64,000 nucleotides of DNA, taken from positions 2,084,501-2,148,500 of the forward strand of contig NZ_CP147251.1 of the NCBI RefSeq assembly GCF_017426705.2, written 5' to 3'. Numbering within the stretch: the stretch's first letter is position 1; each line of letters starts with the position of its first letter. This DNA comes from Enterococcus sp. DIV2402 (GTDB lineage Bacteria > Bacillota > Bacilli > Lactobacillales > Enterococcaceae). Positions 18,847 through 28,895 of this stretch are shown here, piece by piece. The position numbers and the translations under genes were made by a program. The notes beneath the pieces were generated by a model. That model did no database searches and had not been told where the DNA came from. It worked only from the letters and a program-made list of their open reading frames with translations.

Positions 18847-19026
18847 CTATTGTGGGCCATGATAAGGATACCAGATTACTTTCGAACTTTCTTCAACCCT
18901 CGAACCGTGAATCGATTGAAGCTTAAAGATGACTTCATCATCTGGAACATCATTCACTAAAATTAATTTACCTGTTATTGGCGCAACCACTTGGATATTC
19001 TTCTTACTTTGAAAGAGTTTAAACAT
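18847..19026 (-). pseudogene. N-terminal remnant of a Crr-type PTS EIIA
   Basis: A 59-codon minus-strand frame starts MFKLFQSKKNIQVVAPITGK, followed by LILVNDVPDDEV, the N-terminal strands of glucose-type EIIA. It then departs from the family (ending IWYPYHGPQ) before the phosphorylated His is reached. It is a truncated relic with no transport function of its own. Confidence 0.5.
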
Positions 19027-19479
19027 ATTTCTAACCCCATGTTAACTAGTTATTACATGATGACAACAAAAAAACTCTTCAGAAACCACTATACAAATAC
19101 AAAAATAGACACTAGTGCCTAAAATTGAATAATTGGTGAAGCCTCCGAAGAGTGACTCTCTTTAATTACGTTTTCATATCAGCACCAAATCAATTAAACG
19201 TCAACTCAATATTAATCATTGTAGATTGAAATCATTCATTAGTTAAATCTATTTTAAATATTTACCATTTATTTGTCGGACAATTATATACATAGAACCT
19301 TAAAATCGCAGGCTATACAGTTATAAAAGAGAGAATAAAATTTGCTAACGTATTTTTTACTTTGTGTGAGTCATAACCCAGTAGTGAAATTATCATCTGT
19401 AATATTCAATACTACAGTAATAAATAAGGTGCCTAATCAGAGAAAGTCATGTTTTTTATTTCCGCTACTATCATACACC
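19027..19479. other. Intergenic, nothing recognised
   Basis: AT-rich sequence without a supported frame. There are short inverted words (CTCTTC...GAAGAG across 19074-19152) but no T-tailed hairpin. Confidence 0.4.
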
Positions 19480-20427
19480 TTAAATTAAATGGCTGATTGG
19501 CTCTTCTTTAGAAAATTTAATTACTTGTGTCACAGCCTCGTATGCCATTTCATTTCGAGCTTCATACGTATCATTGCCTACGTGTGGCGTAAGGACTACA
19601 TTCGGCAATTTCAATAAACCTTCTGTAAAATGCGGTTCAAATTCGTGTACATCTAAAGCTGCTCCGGCAATCATTTTTTCATTAAGTGCTTCGACAAGAT
19701 CTGCTTCCTTAATTAATGATCCTCTCGCACAATTGATTAAATAAGCACTTTTCTTCATCATTTGTATTTCATTTTTCGTAATCATATGGTGATTCTCGTC
19801 ATTTGCGGAACAATTTAAGGTAATATAATCTGCGGACTTTAACACTTCCTCCAAAGAAACTTCTTTGGCATGCAGTTCATGCTTCGTTTGAGCTGCTATT
19901 TTTTTAGGATCGACAAACAAGACTTCCATCTCTAAAGCATGCGCAATTTTAGCTACTTTTTGTCCAATTCTGCCAAATCCAATAATTCCAATTTTTTTAT
20001 TAGATGCTTGATGTCCCCCAAGATAGCCAGTAACAGACCAGCCACTAAAATCATTTTGATCACAAATCTTTTGTCCTTCTTTTACGTTTCTTGATAAAGC
20101 CAACAACAAAGTCATCGTCATTTCAGCAGTCGATTGAATGGCATCATGTGTAGGCGTATTTGTAATTGAAATGTTTTTCTTTCTAGCTGTCTCGATTGCG
20201 ATATTACTATAACCATCTCCAATATTGGCAATCAATGCAAGCTTATCGGCTTTTTCAAGTACCTCTTCTGTCACAGAAACATTGACTGCAGCGATCAGAA
20301 TATCGACTCCTGCGATAGTATCGATCAGCTTTTCCGTATCGTTAAGATACTTCACTTGAAAGTTCTGTTCGTCTAAAAGTTGTTTGCTTTCTGTTGGTAA
20401 ATCAACAGCTACTAAAATATTTGTCAT
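19480..20427 (-). CDS. NAD-dependent D-2-hydroxyacid dehydrogenase
   Basis: The 315-residue protein has the Rossmann motif GIIGFGRIGQKVA at about residue 147, substrate-binding Arg in NCARGSLI, the Glu of the catalytic triad near DVHEFEP, and the catalytic His in LTPHVGNDTYEA. This is the D-isomer-specific 2-hydroxyacid dehydrogenase fold, reducing 2-oxoacids or oxidising D-2-hydroxyacids in the cytosol. GAGGAGG precedes ATG 20427. It stands alone, so the substrate (glyoxylate, hydroxypyruvate or a branched 2-oxoacid) cannot be fixed. Confidence 0.88.
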   Translation of the reverse strand: MTNILVAVDLPTESKQLLDEQNFQVKYLNDTEKLIDTIAGVDILIAAVNVSVTEEVLEKADKLALIANIGDGYSNIAIETARKKNISITNTPTHDAIQSTAEMTMTLLLALSRNVKEGQKICDQNDFSGWSVTGYLGGHQASNKKIGIIGFGRIGQKVAKIAHALEMEVLFVDPKKIAAQTKHELHAKEVSLEEVLKSADYITLNCSANDENHHMITKNEIQMMKKSAYLINCARGSLIKEADLVEALNEKMIAGAALDVHEFEPHFTEGLLKLPNVVLTPHVGNDTYEARNEMAYEAVTQVIKFSKEEPISHLI

Positions 20428-20550
20428 TGTTTTTCCTCCTCGTAAACGTAATTTTAAAAATGGTCTCGTTATATCACTGCCTTCTGTTCAATCGTCTTGC
20501 CAATTAAATACTTTCTGAGACCATAGGGAAAAGCAGGTCTATCTTTTGTT

Positions 20551-21249
20551 TTAATCTTTCTTATCACTAAATTCAAATTTTTTTTTGAACAAAGCTGAAA
20601 TAAAGAAATACAATCCAATAGTTAATAAAAACGCAAACCAAAGGCAGAAAAACGGTAAAATTTGAACCACTAAACTACCACTTCCTACACCAATCATAAA
20701 AAGCAGAATTGTTAAACTTAAATGTATGAAATTTTTCTTAGCTGTTTCGTCTTTTTTAAAGAGAAAATTAAAAAGATTCGTCATCAAATTTTTCGTATTT
20801 CCTGTCATAATACCGTCATTGACCGTCGTCATACCGATTTGTCGAAAAATAGTCAATTCGTAGCCTGCCAGAAAACCTAAGAGAAAGATCATCAATGAAT
20901 CGTTAATCGTTTGCTGAAAAAGAGCAAAGAACAGCAGCAGACTTCCCTGAATGAGTAAGAAAATTTGATATTTTTTGAGAAAATGCCTCTTCATTTTCTG
21001 AAGGACAGCTTCTCCAATGAAAGCCCCTAATGAAAAACCAATAAAAACAGTGATATGACCTGCAGCTTGGCTAAATTGTCCTGTAAAAAGTTTGCTGCTA
21101 AAAGCAATCATATTACCAGTTTGAGCGCTCACAAAGACACCATCTTTTTCTAAAAAAGTATAAGCATCAATAAATCCCATCAAAAAAGTAGCTGCCATTG
21201 TTAAGTAACTTAACACTTCTATTTCACTCTTTGTCATCCGTTGCCCCAT
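20551..21249 (-). CDS. DUF1275 (YoaK-like) integral membrane protein
   Basis: The 232-residue protein has about six membrane helices and the family's opening block MGFIDAYTFLEKDGVFVSAQ followed by TGNMIAFS. ATG 21249 is chosen because AGGTGG lies 8 nt upstream; a GTG at 21261 overlaps that site. Function of the family is unknown. Confidence 0.8.
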   Translation of the reverse strand: MGQRMTKSEIEVLSYLTMAATFLMGFIDAYTFLEKDGVFVSAQTGNMIAFSSKLFTGQFSQAAGHITVFIGFSLGAFIGEAVLQKMKRHFLKKYQIFLLIQGSLLLFFALFQQTINDSLMIFLLGFLAGYELTIFRQIGMTTVNDGIMTGNTKNLMTNLFNFLFKKDETAKKNFIHLSLTILLFMIGVGSGSLVVQILPFFCLWFAFLLTIGLYFFISALFKKKFEFSDKKD

Positions 21250-21261
21250 TATCGCGTCCAC

Positions 21262-22139
21262 CTACTTTCAAAAAATAAAGGAAAACTAACTCTATTTCTT
21301 TCAATCAATTATTTAATTATATATATAGATTTAACGATGACAGCAACTTCATTTTTCTGATTTACTAAACTTTTCAATAAAATATACCTTTCATTAATTG
21401 TAAAATGAATAAACTTATTCGTCAAAGCTCTGCGCTTAAAAAACTGATTATTTTGTGCAGACAGTATACTTCCATATTAATATCCCATATATATTTCATA
21501 TACTTGCTTCTAGTATGTCGTTGATAAAAGAATTTTTTTCACTTCTTTTTATTTTTTCGTCCTATAAACGGACTTTATCCTTCAAACAATGTGAGTTGAT
21601 CTGCTACATAACCCTCTTGTATTTGCTTTCAAATATAGACTTCTATCTGCTGTTTATTGTTTCCAACTATATCGACATAATACTCTCCCACTATATCAAA
21701 ATGGGATATTCTCATACCGATACCTTCTTAAATTGGCATAGCTATCAACTTTCCTTAAACGGCTATTTTATATATCCCATAAAACTTGATACACTTAATT
21801 TTTGCTGGAAAACTGACTAACAAATGAATATAATCTCGACAAGCGTTTGCTTGAATTATCTCAATGTCTTTTCTTTTACACAATTATCGGATAATTTCCC
21901 GAATACTTTTCTTGTATTATCCATAAATCACTCGCATTCTATATTTTTGTGCAAAAATGATGTGATATTTACAATTGAACATTTAATTCTAAAGTACCTA
22001 TCCTTCTGTAACTAATGGTTTTCAGCAAAGATCCAATCTAAACTTAAACAATCCTTCCTTTACTTTTTTTCATGAAAAGTTATGACAAAAAATACTACTT
22101 ACCCTCATAAATATTTTTCGGAACAGTAGTTAATAATGC
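21262..22139. other. AT-rich 0.9-kb gap without a convincing gene
   Basis: Open frames here (for example 21455-21820 plus) have no Shine-Dalgarno, biased composition and no recognisable domain. No T-tailed hairpin or known riboswitch was seen. Confidence 0.4.
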
Positions 22140-23567
22140 TTAACAATATTCATTCATATCTATTATTAGGCATTGCATCTTTGAAACAAATTCAAAGTCA
22201 TGACTAATAATGATAAAACGAATTCCTTTTTCACGGTATTCATCAATCAAACGATGCATTCGCTGCATATTACGTGCATCTAAACCGGATGTTGGTTCGT
22301 CCAAAATCAAATAATCCGGTTGCCTCATCAATCCTACTGCAAAAGTTAATCGTTGCTTCTGTCCTCCTGATAATGAAGCTGGATGTCGTTCTTTAAGTGT
22401 TTCTAGTCCCAAATCTTGCATTATTTTTTCTGCTCGCTCAATATTCTCTGTGGTTCTATTGATTCCTAATAGTAATTCATTAACTACACTATCAGAAAAC
22501 AATTGATAATCTGCATCTTGCAAAACAAACCAAAATTTTTTTCGCCTCTCTCTCATGGATAATTTGGTCTTATTTAACATAATTGTACCTGCTTTTTCTT
22601 TCAATAAACCACAAAGAGTTTGTGCTAATGTAGTTTTTCCAATACCATTTTTTCCTGTTAGAACAACGATTTCTCCTTTACTCATAGTAAATTCAATGTT
22701 TTCTAATAAAGGTTTATTTCTTCTACCATAACCAACTGAAAGATTGTTTAAATGGAGTTCTGACTCCTTTTGTCGTCTACTTTCTAATTTGGGTTGCTTC
22801 TTCATGATTTCATTAAGAGTGATCGCTTGATTACTTCTAATACCAAGTGAATTTAAATACTCGTCATCTAATCGATTGAATCGTTCACTATCCCCTTGAT
22901 TTTTAATTGTGCCTTCCTCCATATAAACGACTCGATCAAACAAATTCATTAAATAATAAATACGATGATCGGCAATTAAAATAGTCTTTCCTTGCTTTTT
23001 CAATTTTTTTAATAACTTCGCTAAAATCAGACACGATTCAAAATCCAGATTAGCTGATGGCTCATCAAGTACATAGATATCTGGATCACTTACCTGTACA
23101 ACACTCATGGCTACTTTTTGTTTCTCACCGCTTGAAAGATTTTCTAATTTTCGATTTTTTAAATCAACAATTCTATTTGCTTTTGTAACATGATCTATTC
23201 GGTTTTTGATAGTTTCAGGATCATATCCATAATTTTCTGAAGTAAAAGCCAGTTCATCTAATATATGCGAGGTAAAAAATTGAGAACGGGCATCTTGAAA
23301 AACACTGCCCACATGCTCTCCATATTCCCAGGATTCAAATAGTGAGGTATGCATGCCATCAATATAAATTTCCCCTTGTATATTTCCTTCAAAATAATGA
23401 GGAATCAACCCATTAATCAAGCGAGTAATCGTCGTTTTCCCACAACCTGATCCTCCTGTTAATAATACACATTCCCCTTTTGAAATCCTTAAATCAATAT
23501 TTTTTAATTGATTATTTTCTCCATCATAGGAATAGGATACATTTTGTAATTGCACTGCTATGTCCAT
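22140..23567 (-). CDS. ECF-type ABC ATPase, two fused nucleotide-binding domains
   Basis: This 475-residue protein has two complete ABC domains: GGSGCGKTT with LSSGEKQK and YVLDEPSA in the first, then GKNGIGKTT with LSGGQKQR and LILDEPTSG in the second. Tandem fused CbiO/EcfA-like ATPases power energy-coupling-factor importers. It is the last gene of the Fur-box operon, 16 nt after the T component, and works with 23584-24267 and 24338-24940. Confidence 0.9.
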   Translation of the reverse strand: MDIAVQLQNVSYSYDGENNQLKNIDLRISKGECVLLTGGSGCGKTTITRLINGLIPHYFEGNIQGEIYIDGMHTSLFESWEYGEHVGSVFQDARSQFFTSHILDELAFTSENYGYDPETIKNRIDHVTKANRIVDLKNRKLENLSSGEKQKVAMSVVQVSDPDIYVLDEPSANLDFESCLILAKLLKKLKKQGKTILIADHRIYYLMNLFDRVVYMEEGTIKNQGDSERFNRLDDEYLNSLGIRSNQAITLNEIMKKQPKLESRRQKESELHLNNLSVGYGRRNKPLLENIEFTMSKGEIVVLTGKNGIGKTTLAQTLCGLLKEKAGTIMLNKTKLSMRERRKKFWFVLQDADYQLFSDSVVNELLLGINRTTENIERAEKIMQDLGLETLKERHPASLSGGQKQRLTFAVGLMRQPDYLILDEPTSGLDARNMQRMHRLIDEYREKGIRFIIISHDFEFVSKMQCLIIDMNEYC

Positions 23568-23583
23568 TTTCTTTCTCCTCTGC

Positions 23584-24267
23584 TCAAAATCTTACAAATA
23601 AAATAATCACACTACAGCTAAAAACCAAACATGTGATAAGTATATCGTCTCTACTTAATCGACTTTCATAGATAGACGTTCTTTTTTTAGGATAGTCAAT
23701 TCCCTTCGTCATTGCTGAAGCTGCTAACTCGTCTGTAATTTTTAGTGTTCTCATCATTAAAGGAACAAAGGTATATTCAAAACTATTTAATGGATGTAGC
23801 CAATTTTTAGGTTGGCTGAATGAAAGTCCTCTTAATTTTGCTGAAATTTGAATAGTATCATTTTCCATCTTAATGATAGGAAAGAAGCGTAAAGTAACTA
23901 CTAGTGTAATCAAAATATTTTTCGGAATTTTTAGTTTTTGTAATGAAGAAATCATTTGTCCACTAGGTACTTCTTGCAAGATAGAAGCAAACATTATTAC
24001 CGGGCCGAATCTTAAAATTAAGAATGTAAAAAAACCAAAAAATTTTAACGACTGATAGTCAGTTATTAAACTATAGAAGTGAAATGCTGTGACTATAAGA
24101 ACCAAAAGAATTGATTTGACTGCACGCTTGTAATGACGATTATATAAAAGATAACCAATTGCCAGTAAATTGAATAAAATCAATTGGTCGATAGTAGCTA
24201 TCAAAATAATAACTCCCAAGAAGATCAATAATAAAAACTGAATACGTGGATCGATACTTTTTTTCAC
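23584..24267 (-). CDS. ECF transporter T component (CbiQ/EcfT-like)
   Basis: The 227-residue membrane protein has about five helices and the family's two cytoplasmic coupling motifs: SAKLRGLSF and SAMTKGID, both variants of the A-x-x-x-R/K-G element that contacts the ATPase Q-loops. It couples the ATPase (22140-23567) to the S protein upstream. Confidence 0.88.
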   Translation of the reverse strand: MKKSIDPRIQFLLLIFLGVIILIATIDQLILFNLLAIGYLLYNRHYKRAVKSILLVLIVTAFHFYSLITDYQSLKFFGFFTFLILRFGPVIMFASILQEVPSGQMISSLQKLKIPKNILITLVVTLRFFPIIKMENDTIQISAKLRGLSFSQPKNWLHPLNSFEYTFVPLMMRTLKITDELAASAMTKGIDYPKKRTSIYESRLSRDDILITCLVFSCSVIILFVRF

Positions 24268-24337
24268 TCTCTATACTCCTTTTTTAAAAGAAAGGAACTA
24301 TGAATTCTACATAGCTCCTTCAATAAAATGTAATGTA

Positions 24338-24940
24338 TTATTGCTTTGAGACAAGCCCAGACTTGATAAAATGTTTTTTCAACAAACCATAGCCAAATAA
24401 GCAACCTAGAACAATGGCTACAATCAATGTCAAGACAGCAACAACAATCCAGAATGGTGTCGTCATATATTTTACATATGCATCACGCAAGACACCTTCA
24501 ATCTGCATCGTTGAAAAATAGTACTCTGCAGAAATCGCAAGGATGATATAGTTACAAAAACCATAAACCAGATTATACAAAGTATAGGCAATGGTTTGCG
24601 CTCTCAGACTTCTATAACCACCAAATTTGGCTAAAACAATTTCTCCTAACAATGCTCCTAACATTGTGAATGGTAAAACAAAGGGCGCGCCCATAATCGT
24701 GTAAAATAATCCATTGATAATTCCAAAGGTTAATAACGTTCCTCGTTTTCCAACCTTAAAAGCCAATAAAATATAGATGGGACAAGTAAAAAATAGAACA
24801 AAAGCAGTTGCATACGGATACGCCCAAACTAAAAAAGGTGTGGTAAGTATCGATAAAGCAAACGAAATAACTAGATTAACAACTGTATATAAACCAATGG
24901 TTAGATAATCTTTAGACACTAACTTATTTTTATTTTTCAT
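24338..24940 (-). CDS. ECF transporter substrate-binding S component (MptD / Trep_Strep family)
   Basis: The 200-residue protein has five to six membrane helices with TPFLVWAYPYATAFVLF and IMGAPFVLPFTMLGALLGE, typical of the Trep_Strep/MptD S components. The substrate is not known for this family; the iron-type promoter and the YbtPQ-like partners point to a siderophore, haem-like or metal-chelate ligand. A short hairpin at 24291-24320 separates it from the T gene. Confidence 0.85.
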   Translation of the reverse strand: MKNKNKLVSKDYLTIGLYTVVNLVISFALSILTTPFLVWAYPYATAFVLFFTCPIYILLAFKVGKRGTLLTFGIINGLFYTIMGAPFVLPFTMLGALLGEIVLAKFGGYRSLRAQTIAYTLYNLVYGFCNYIILAISAEYYFSTMQIEGVLRDAYVKYMTTPFWIVVAVLTLIVAIVLGCLFGYGLLKKHFIKSGLVSKQ

Positions 24941-24948
24941 AATTCCAC

Positions 24949-26703
24949 CTATCCTTTAATAGATTCTTTCTTCGTAAATTTCCAATTTTTAGATTCTGTC
25001 TGCATATCCACTAAATTTTTATATAAAGAACATTCACTATACAGTTCAGCGTGTGTTCCTTGAGATAGAATACGACCTTCATTTAATACAATGATTTGGT
25101 CTGCATTGACAACCGTATTTAAACGATGGGCAATCACAATGACTGTTTTATCTTGTACCAGATTGGTAATAGCTTTTTGAACTGCTGATTCATTTTCAAG
25201 GTCTAATGCTGCTGTTGCTTCATCTAATAGTATGATTTCAGATTTTTTCAAAAAGGCTCGGGCAATACTTATCCGTTGCTTTTCACCTCCCGAAAGTGTC
25301 GAACCACCTTCTCCAACCAACGTATCGTAACCACTTGGAAGACTCATAATAAATTGATGGCACTGAGCTTTTTTGGCTGCTTCTACAATTTCTTCAAAAC
25401 TAGCAGACTGATTTCCTACACGAATATTATTTAGTAAAGTATCTTTAAATAAATAGACATCCTGAAAAACCATGGAAATATGTGAATAAATATTATCTGG
25501 TTTGACCTCTTTTATATCTTTATCTCCAATCTGTATCTGTCCGTTCTGCACATCATAAAAACGTGCAATTAATTTTACGATAGTTGACTTACCGCTTCCT
25601 GAAGGACCTACTAGTGCTGTCAACGTCTTTGGTTGGATAATTAGATTGATATCATGAAGTACCTTTTCGTTATTATAGGAAAAATCAACGTTTTCAAAAT
25701 AAATCGTATAATCCTTCCCTAGTTCTTCATTTCCTGACATCACGGGTTGATTTCGAATATCCATGATTCGTTCAGCACTAATCGTTGCATAACGCATTTC
25801 TGTGTAATTCATCATTAATGCAGTAAATGGATCATAGATACGACTAGCAACAATGATAAAAACAAGCAGAATAGACTCATCGATTTCTCTATTAACCAGT
25901 AAATTTCCACCAACGAAAATAAGAATAGGCAATCCAATGCGGAGAATTGAAATGGCAGTCATAACCACTGGGCCTATAACCCCTTCCAATTTTATTGATT
26001 CTTTTCGCAAACGATTAAATGCTTCTTCAATCCGTGAAAATTTTTCTCCACCAAGAGAATAAGCTTTAATTTCTTTAATTCCTTGTAAATATTCTTGTAG
26101 TCTAGAGGCACTATCTACTTTCGCTTTGATATGTCGTCCACCCATTTTTTTCATTAAATGATTGGAACCTCTAACAACCAATAACACAATCGGTAATAAT
26201 GCATAAAGACTTAATGTTAATTGCCAATTGATTGTTAGTAATGAAAAAAAGGCTATTATTAATAAAAAAGCGGCTGAAATAGCTTGTGGTATCATATGAG
26301 AAACGGCTGACTCAACTAAGGTATAATCACCCAACATCATCGTTGTTAAATCTCCAGGATCACGTTTATCCAAAAAACCTAAAGATAACTTTCTTAGATG
26401 ATTAGCTAGTTTCGTTCTCCCTTCTGCAGAAACATCATAAGCTGTCAAATATTCTTTATCATAAGTGATTGAAGAAATAAACAGTTGAATGACAAACCAA
26501 ATAATACTAGCACAACCTAAAACAAGAAATAATCGCATATCTAATGCCCGCTGCGCACGATAAGATTCAAATAATTCATTAATTCCATAAAAAGCAATCA
26601 CAGCTGGTATCAATCGAGCAATCGATTCAAAAGTTGCCCAAAAAACAGCAGGAAAGAGTCTTTTTGGTTGTCCCGATGAAATATTATATAAAAATTTAGA
26701 CAT
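24949..26703 (-). CDS. ABC transporter with fused membrane and ATPase domains (YbtQ/IrtB-like half)
   Basis: The 584-residue protein has six N-terminal helices (exporter fold, about 1-310) and a C-terminal ATPase with GPSGSGKST, LSGGEKQR and ILLDEATAALD, all canonical. ATG 26703 is the right start; it lies just upstream of the previous gene's stop at 26698-26696, so the two genes overlap by 8 nt. Paired half-transporters with exporter topology that import siderophores are known from YbtPQ (yersiniabactin) and IrtAB (carboxymycobactin). The equibactin locus of Streptococcus equi also combines such a pair with ECF-like genes. Confidence 0.85.
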   Translation of the reverse strand: MSKFLYNISSGQPKRLFPAVFWATFESIARLIPAVIAFYGINELFESYRAQRALDMRLFLVLGCASIIWFVIQLFISSITYDKEYLTAYDVSAEGRTKLANHLRKLSLGFLDKRDPGDLTTMMLGDYTLVESAVSHMIPQAISAAFLLIIAFFSLLTINWQLTLSLYALLPIVLLVVRGSNHLMKKMGGRHIKAKVDSASRLQEYLQGIKEIKAYSLGGEKFSRIEEAFNRLRKESIKLEGVIGPVVMTAISILRIGLPILIFVGGNLLVNREIDESILLVFIIVASRIYDPFTALMMNYTEMRYATISAERIMDIRNQPVMSGNEELGKDYTIYFENVDFSYNNEKVLHDINLIIQPKTLTALVGPSGSGKSTIVKLIARFYDVQNGQIQIGDKDIKEVKPDNIYSHISMVFQDVYLFKDTLLNNIRVGNQSASFEEIVEAAKKAQCHQFIMSLPSGYDTLVGEGGSTLSGGEKQRISIARAFLKKSEIILLDEATAALDLENESAVQKAITNLVQDKTVIVIAHRLNTVVNADQIIVLNEGRILSQGTHAELYSECSLYKNLVDMQTESKNWKFTKKESIKG

Positions 26704-28453
26704 GTGAAACCGCCCCCCAATCTTTTGTTTCTGCATTAATTGCCCAAAGTTTGGCATATAATTGATTATTTTGTAGCAATTCTTCATGTGTACCAACTTG
26801 TTCGATTACACCTTGATTGCAGACAAGAATTTGATCTACATGTTGAATTGTCCAAAGACGGTGAGCAATAATTAAAACTGTTTTCCCAACAACCAGCTCA
26901 TTAATTGCTTGTTGAATATACACCTCATTTTCAGCATCTGCATAAGCGGTTGCTTCATCAAGAACAAGAATTGGCGAATTTTTTAATAATGCCCGTGCAA
27001 TCGAAATTCGTTGTGCTTCACCCTTTGATAAAAATACCCCATCTTCGCCAATTTTTGTCTGATAGCCATTAGGTAATTCTTCAATAAATTCATGACAACG
27101 TGCTAATTGAGCAATCCATTTAATCTCGTCTAAGCTCGCTTGGTCATTTCCCATACGAATGTTTGCTTCTATGGTGTCACTGAATAAAGTCACGTCTTGA
27201 AAAACAAACGATACTTGCTGCATTAATGTATCGATTGAAACCTTCCTAATATCAATACCACCGATTTTGATAGCGCCTTGATCAACATCATAAAATCTTA
27301 ATAATAGTTGAGCAATCGTACTTTTCCCACCACCAGATGGACCAACAAGGGCATTCATTGTGTTTGGCTGTAATTCAAAAGTGACATTTTTAAGAACAGG
27401 TGCATCTTTCGTATAAGAAAAAGAGACATTCTCATACTGAATGCTATTGTCTTTAAATAGTTTATTTGTCTGTACTTCTTCCACTTCCTTTACAGCAAAC
27501 ATCTCATCTACACGTTGTACTCCTTCATTCACATTACTGAATGTGGACGCAGCATACATCAACTTCATAAACGGTGCATTGGTTCCTGAAGATAAAATAA
27601 CAAACAGCATAACTGTTAAAGCAAGACTGCCATTTTGAGGATCCTTATTTAAAAGATATGCACCAAATGGTAATACGAATAGAACCACAGAAGTAACCAA
27701 AGTTGTGAACCAGATATACCCTCCTCTAAAGTTTTTTGTCCATGCAACAACCAATGTACGATAGTCTTGAATACTTTGGTGGAACCTTTTAAAATTATCC
27801 ACGGATAAATCAAAGACTTTTACTGCCGGCATTGCTCTTACATACTCCACACCATTACTATTCATTTCTTCTAACGAATCATGATATTGCTTTACCTTAT
27901 TATCTTTCATTGTTTTTCCCATTAGTACTGCATACAAGATAATTCCTACAATAATTGGAATAAGAGAGACCAACCCTAATCTCCAATCAATTCCGATCAT
28001 TAAAGCAATATAGACAATGGGGAATATCACAGCAGAAACGATATCGGGGATTTGATGAGCAATAAAAGACTCCATCTTTTCAACTGCTTGGTCAATCGTT
28101 TTGACCATTTGTCCGCTAGAGTGTTGTGTAAAATATCCCATCGGTACTTTGGTTAAATGATTGAGTAAATCCATTCGAATTTCATATAAAATATTAAATG
28201 CCGCAACATGCGAACACATTGTTGAAATATATAAGAAAACTAAGCTAATAATAAGACTTCCAATAGATAGAAGCCCCCACTGCATCATCTCTTGCGCTGT
28301 ATAACTTCCCACCATTAAAAGCTCAATAATTTTGTAAATACAATAAAACGGGAAAAATTGTATAATAGTTGCTATTGTTGCTAATATGCCTGAACTTATC
28401 AGAAGCAGTTTTTTTCGTGATAAGTATGTTATAAGAACCGATTCATTTTTCAC
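26696..28453 (-). CDS. ABC transporter with fused membrane and ATPase domains (YbtP/IrtA-like half)
   Basis: The 585-residue first gene of the operon has six helices and a C-terminal ATPase with GPSGGGKST. Its signature is altered (LSKGEAQR instead of LSGGQ) and the D-loop reads TAYADAENE rather than SALD. With the canonical partner downstream this predicts a heterodimer with one normal and one degenerate ATP site. It starts 73 nt downstream of a Fur box. Confidence 0.85.
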   Translation of the reverse strand: MKNESVLITYLSRKKLLLISSGILATIATIIQFFPFYCIYKIIELLMVGSYTAQEMMQWGLLSIGSLIISLVFLYISTMCSHVAAFNILYEIRMDLLNHLTKVPMGYFTQHSSGQMVKTIDQAVEKMESFIAHQIPDIVSAVIFPIVYIALMIGIDWRLGLVSLIPIIVGIILYAVLMGKTMKDNKVKQYHDSLEEMNSNGVEYVRAMPAVKVFDLSVDNFKRFHQSIQDYRTLVVAWTKNFRGGYIWFTTLVTSVVLFVLPFGAYLLNKDPQNGSLALTVMLFVILSSGTNAPFMKLMYAASTFSNVNEGVQRVDEMFAVKEVEEVQTNKLFKDNSIQYENVSFSYTKDAPVLKNVTFELQPNTMNALVGPSGGGKSTIAQLLLRFYDVDQGAIKIGGIDIRKVSIDTLMQQVSFVFQDVTLFSDTIEANIRMGNDQASLDEIKWIAQLARCHEFIEELPNGYQTKIGEDGVFLSKGEAQRISIARALLKNSPILVLDEATAYADAENEVYIQQAINELVVGKTVLIIAHRLWTIQHVDQILVCNQGVIEQVGTHEELLQNNQLYAKLWAINAETKDWGAVSHV

Positions 28454-28516
28454 TATCCAATCTCCTCTTTCTTTATGATTTAGTTACTACATTTTGCTCA
28501 ATAAAACACAATAATC

Positions 28517-28546
28517 TTTATAATCGATAATGAGAATCATTATCAA
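28517..28546 (-). promoter_or_regulatory. Promoter of the ECF/YbtPQ-like operon
   Basis: On the minus strand TTGATA (28546-28541) and TATAAA (28522-28517) are 18 nt apart, directly upstream of the 28453 start. The spacer is occupied by the Fur box, so bound repressor would block RNA polymerase. Confidence 0.7.
28526..28544. promoter_or_regulatory. Fur box
   Basis: GATAATGAGAATCATTATC differs from the classic 19-bp Fur consensus GATAATGATAATCATTATC at one base. It overlaps the -35/-10 spacer of the import operon. This is the main evidence that the operon is iron-regulated. Confidence 0.85.
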
Positions 28547-28769
28547 TTGAGGGTATTATAAACTATTTATACATTAATTAAAACCCATTCTTATTGGCAA
28601 TTACTTTAATGTTTTCTATTACATTCACTATCAATATTGACTTCACTCATATTATTGACAATGACAGCAACCTTTAGACTCTCTAGATTGTTCATACATG
28701 GTTCAGTAAAGTCGTTTTTCCTGCAAATTAAAATCATAACGGGTATCAATGATATTTATATCCCCCTTA

Positions 28770-28786
28770 TTGCGAATCATTTGCAA
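28770..28786. promoter_or_regulatory. Palindromic operator-like site 1
   Basis: TTGCGAATCATTTGCAA is an inverted repeat with one base-pair mismatch around a central base, similar to the site at 28821-28847. It lies between the Fur-box operon and a Fur-family regulator remnant. Confidence 0.5.
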
Positions 28787-28820
28787 GTATTCTAAACTAT
28801 CTCCCTATCATTCGTCAACC

Positions 28821-28847
28821 ATTAATTGCAAATGATTTGCGATTAAT
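28821..28847. promoter_or_regulatory. Palindromic operator-like site 2 (27 bp)
   Basis: Arms ATTAATTGCAAAT and ATTTGCGATTAAT match at 12 of 13 positions around a central G. It is about 50 bp from site 1, shares its TTGCRAAT core, and precedes the Fur-family remnant at 28896. That is the expected place for autoregulation by a Fur/Zur/PerR-type repressor. Confidence 0.55.
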
Positions 28848-28895
28848 TAATACTGAAATTGAAATTTTATAGATAAAGGCGGTCTATTGATAAGC

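Noticed and set aside
21455..21820. 121-codon plus-strand frame
   Set aside because: No Shine-Dalgarno, no domain, and composition like the surrounding AT-rich non-coding DNA.
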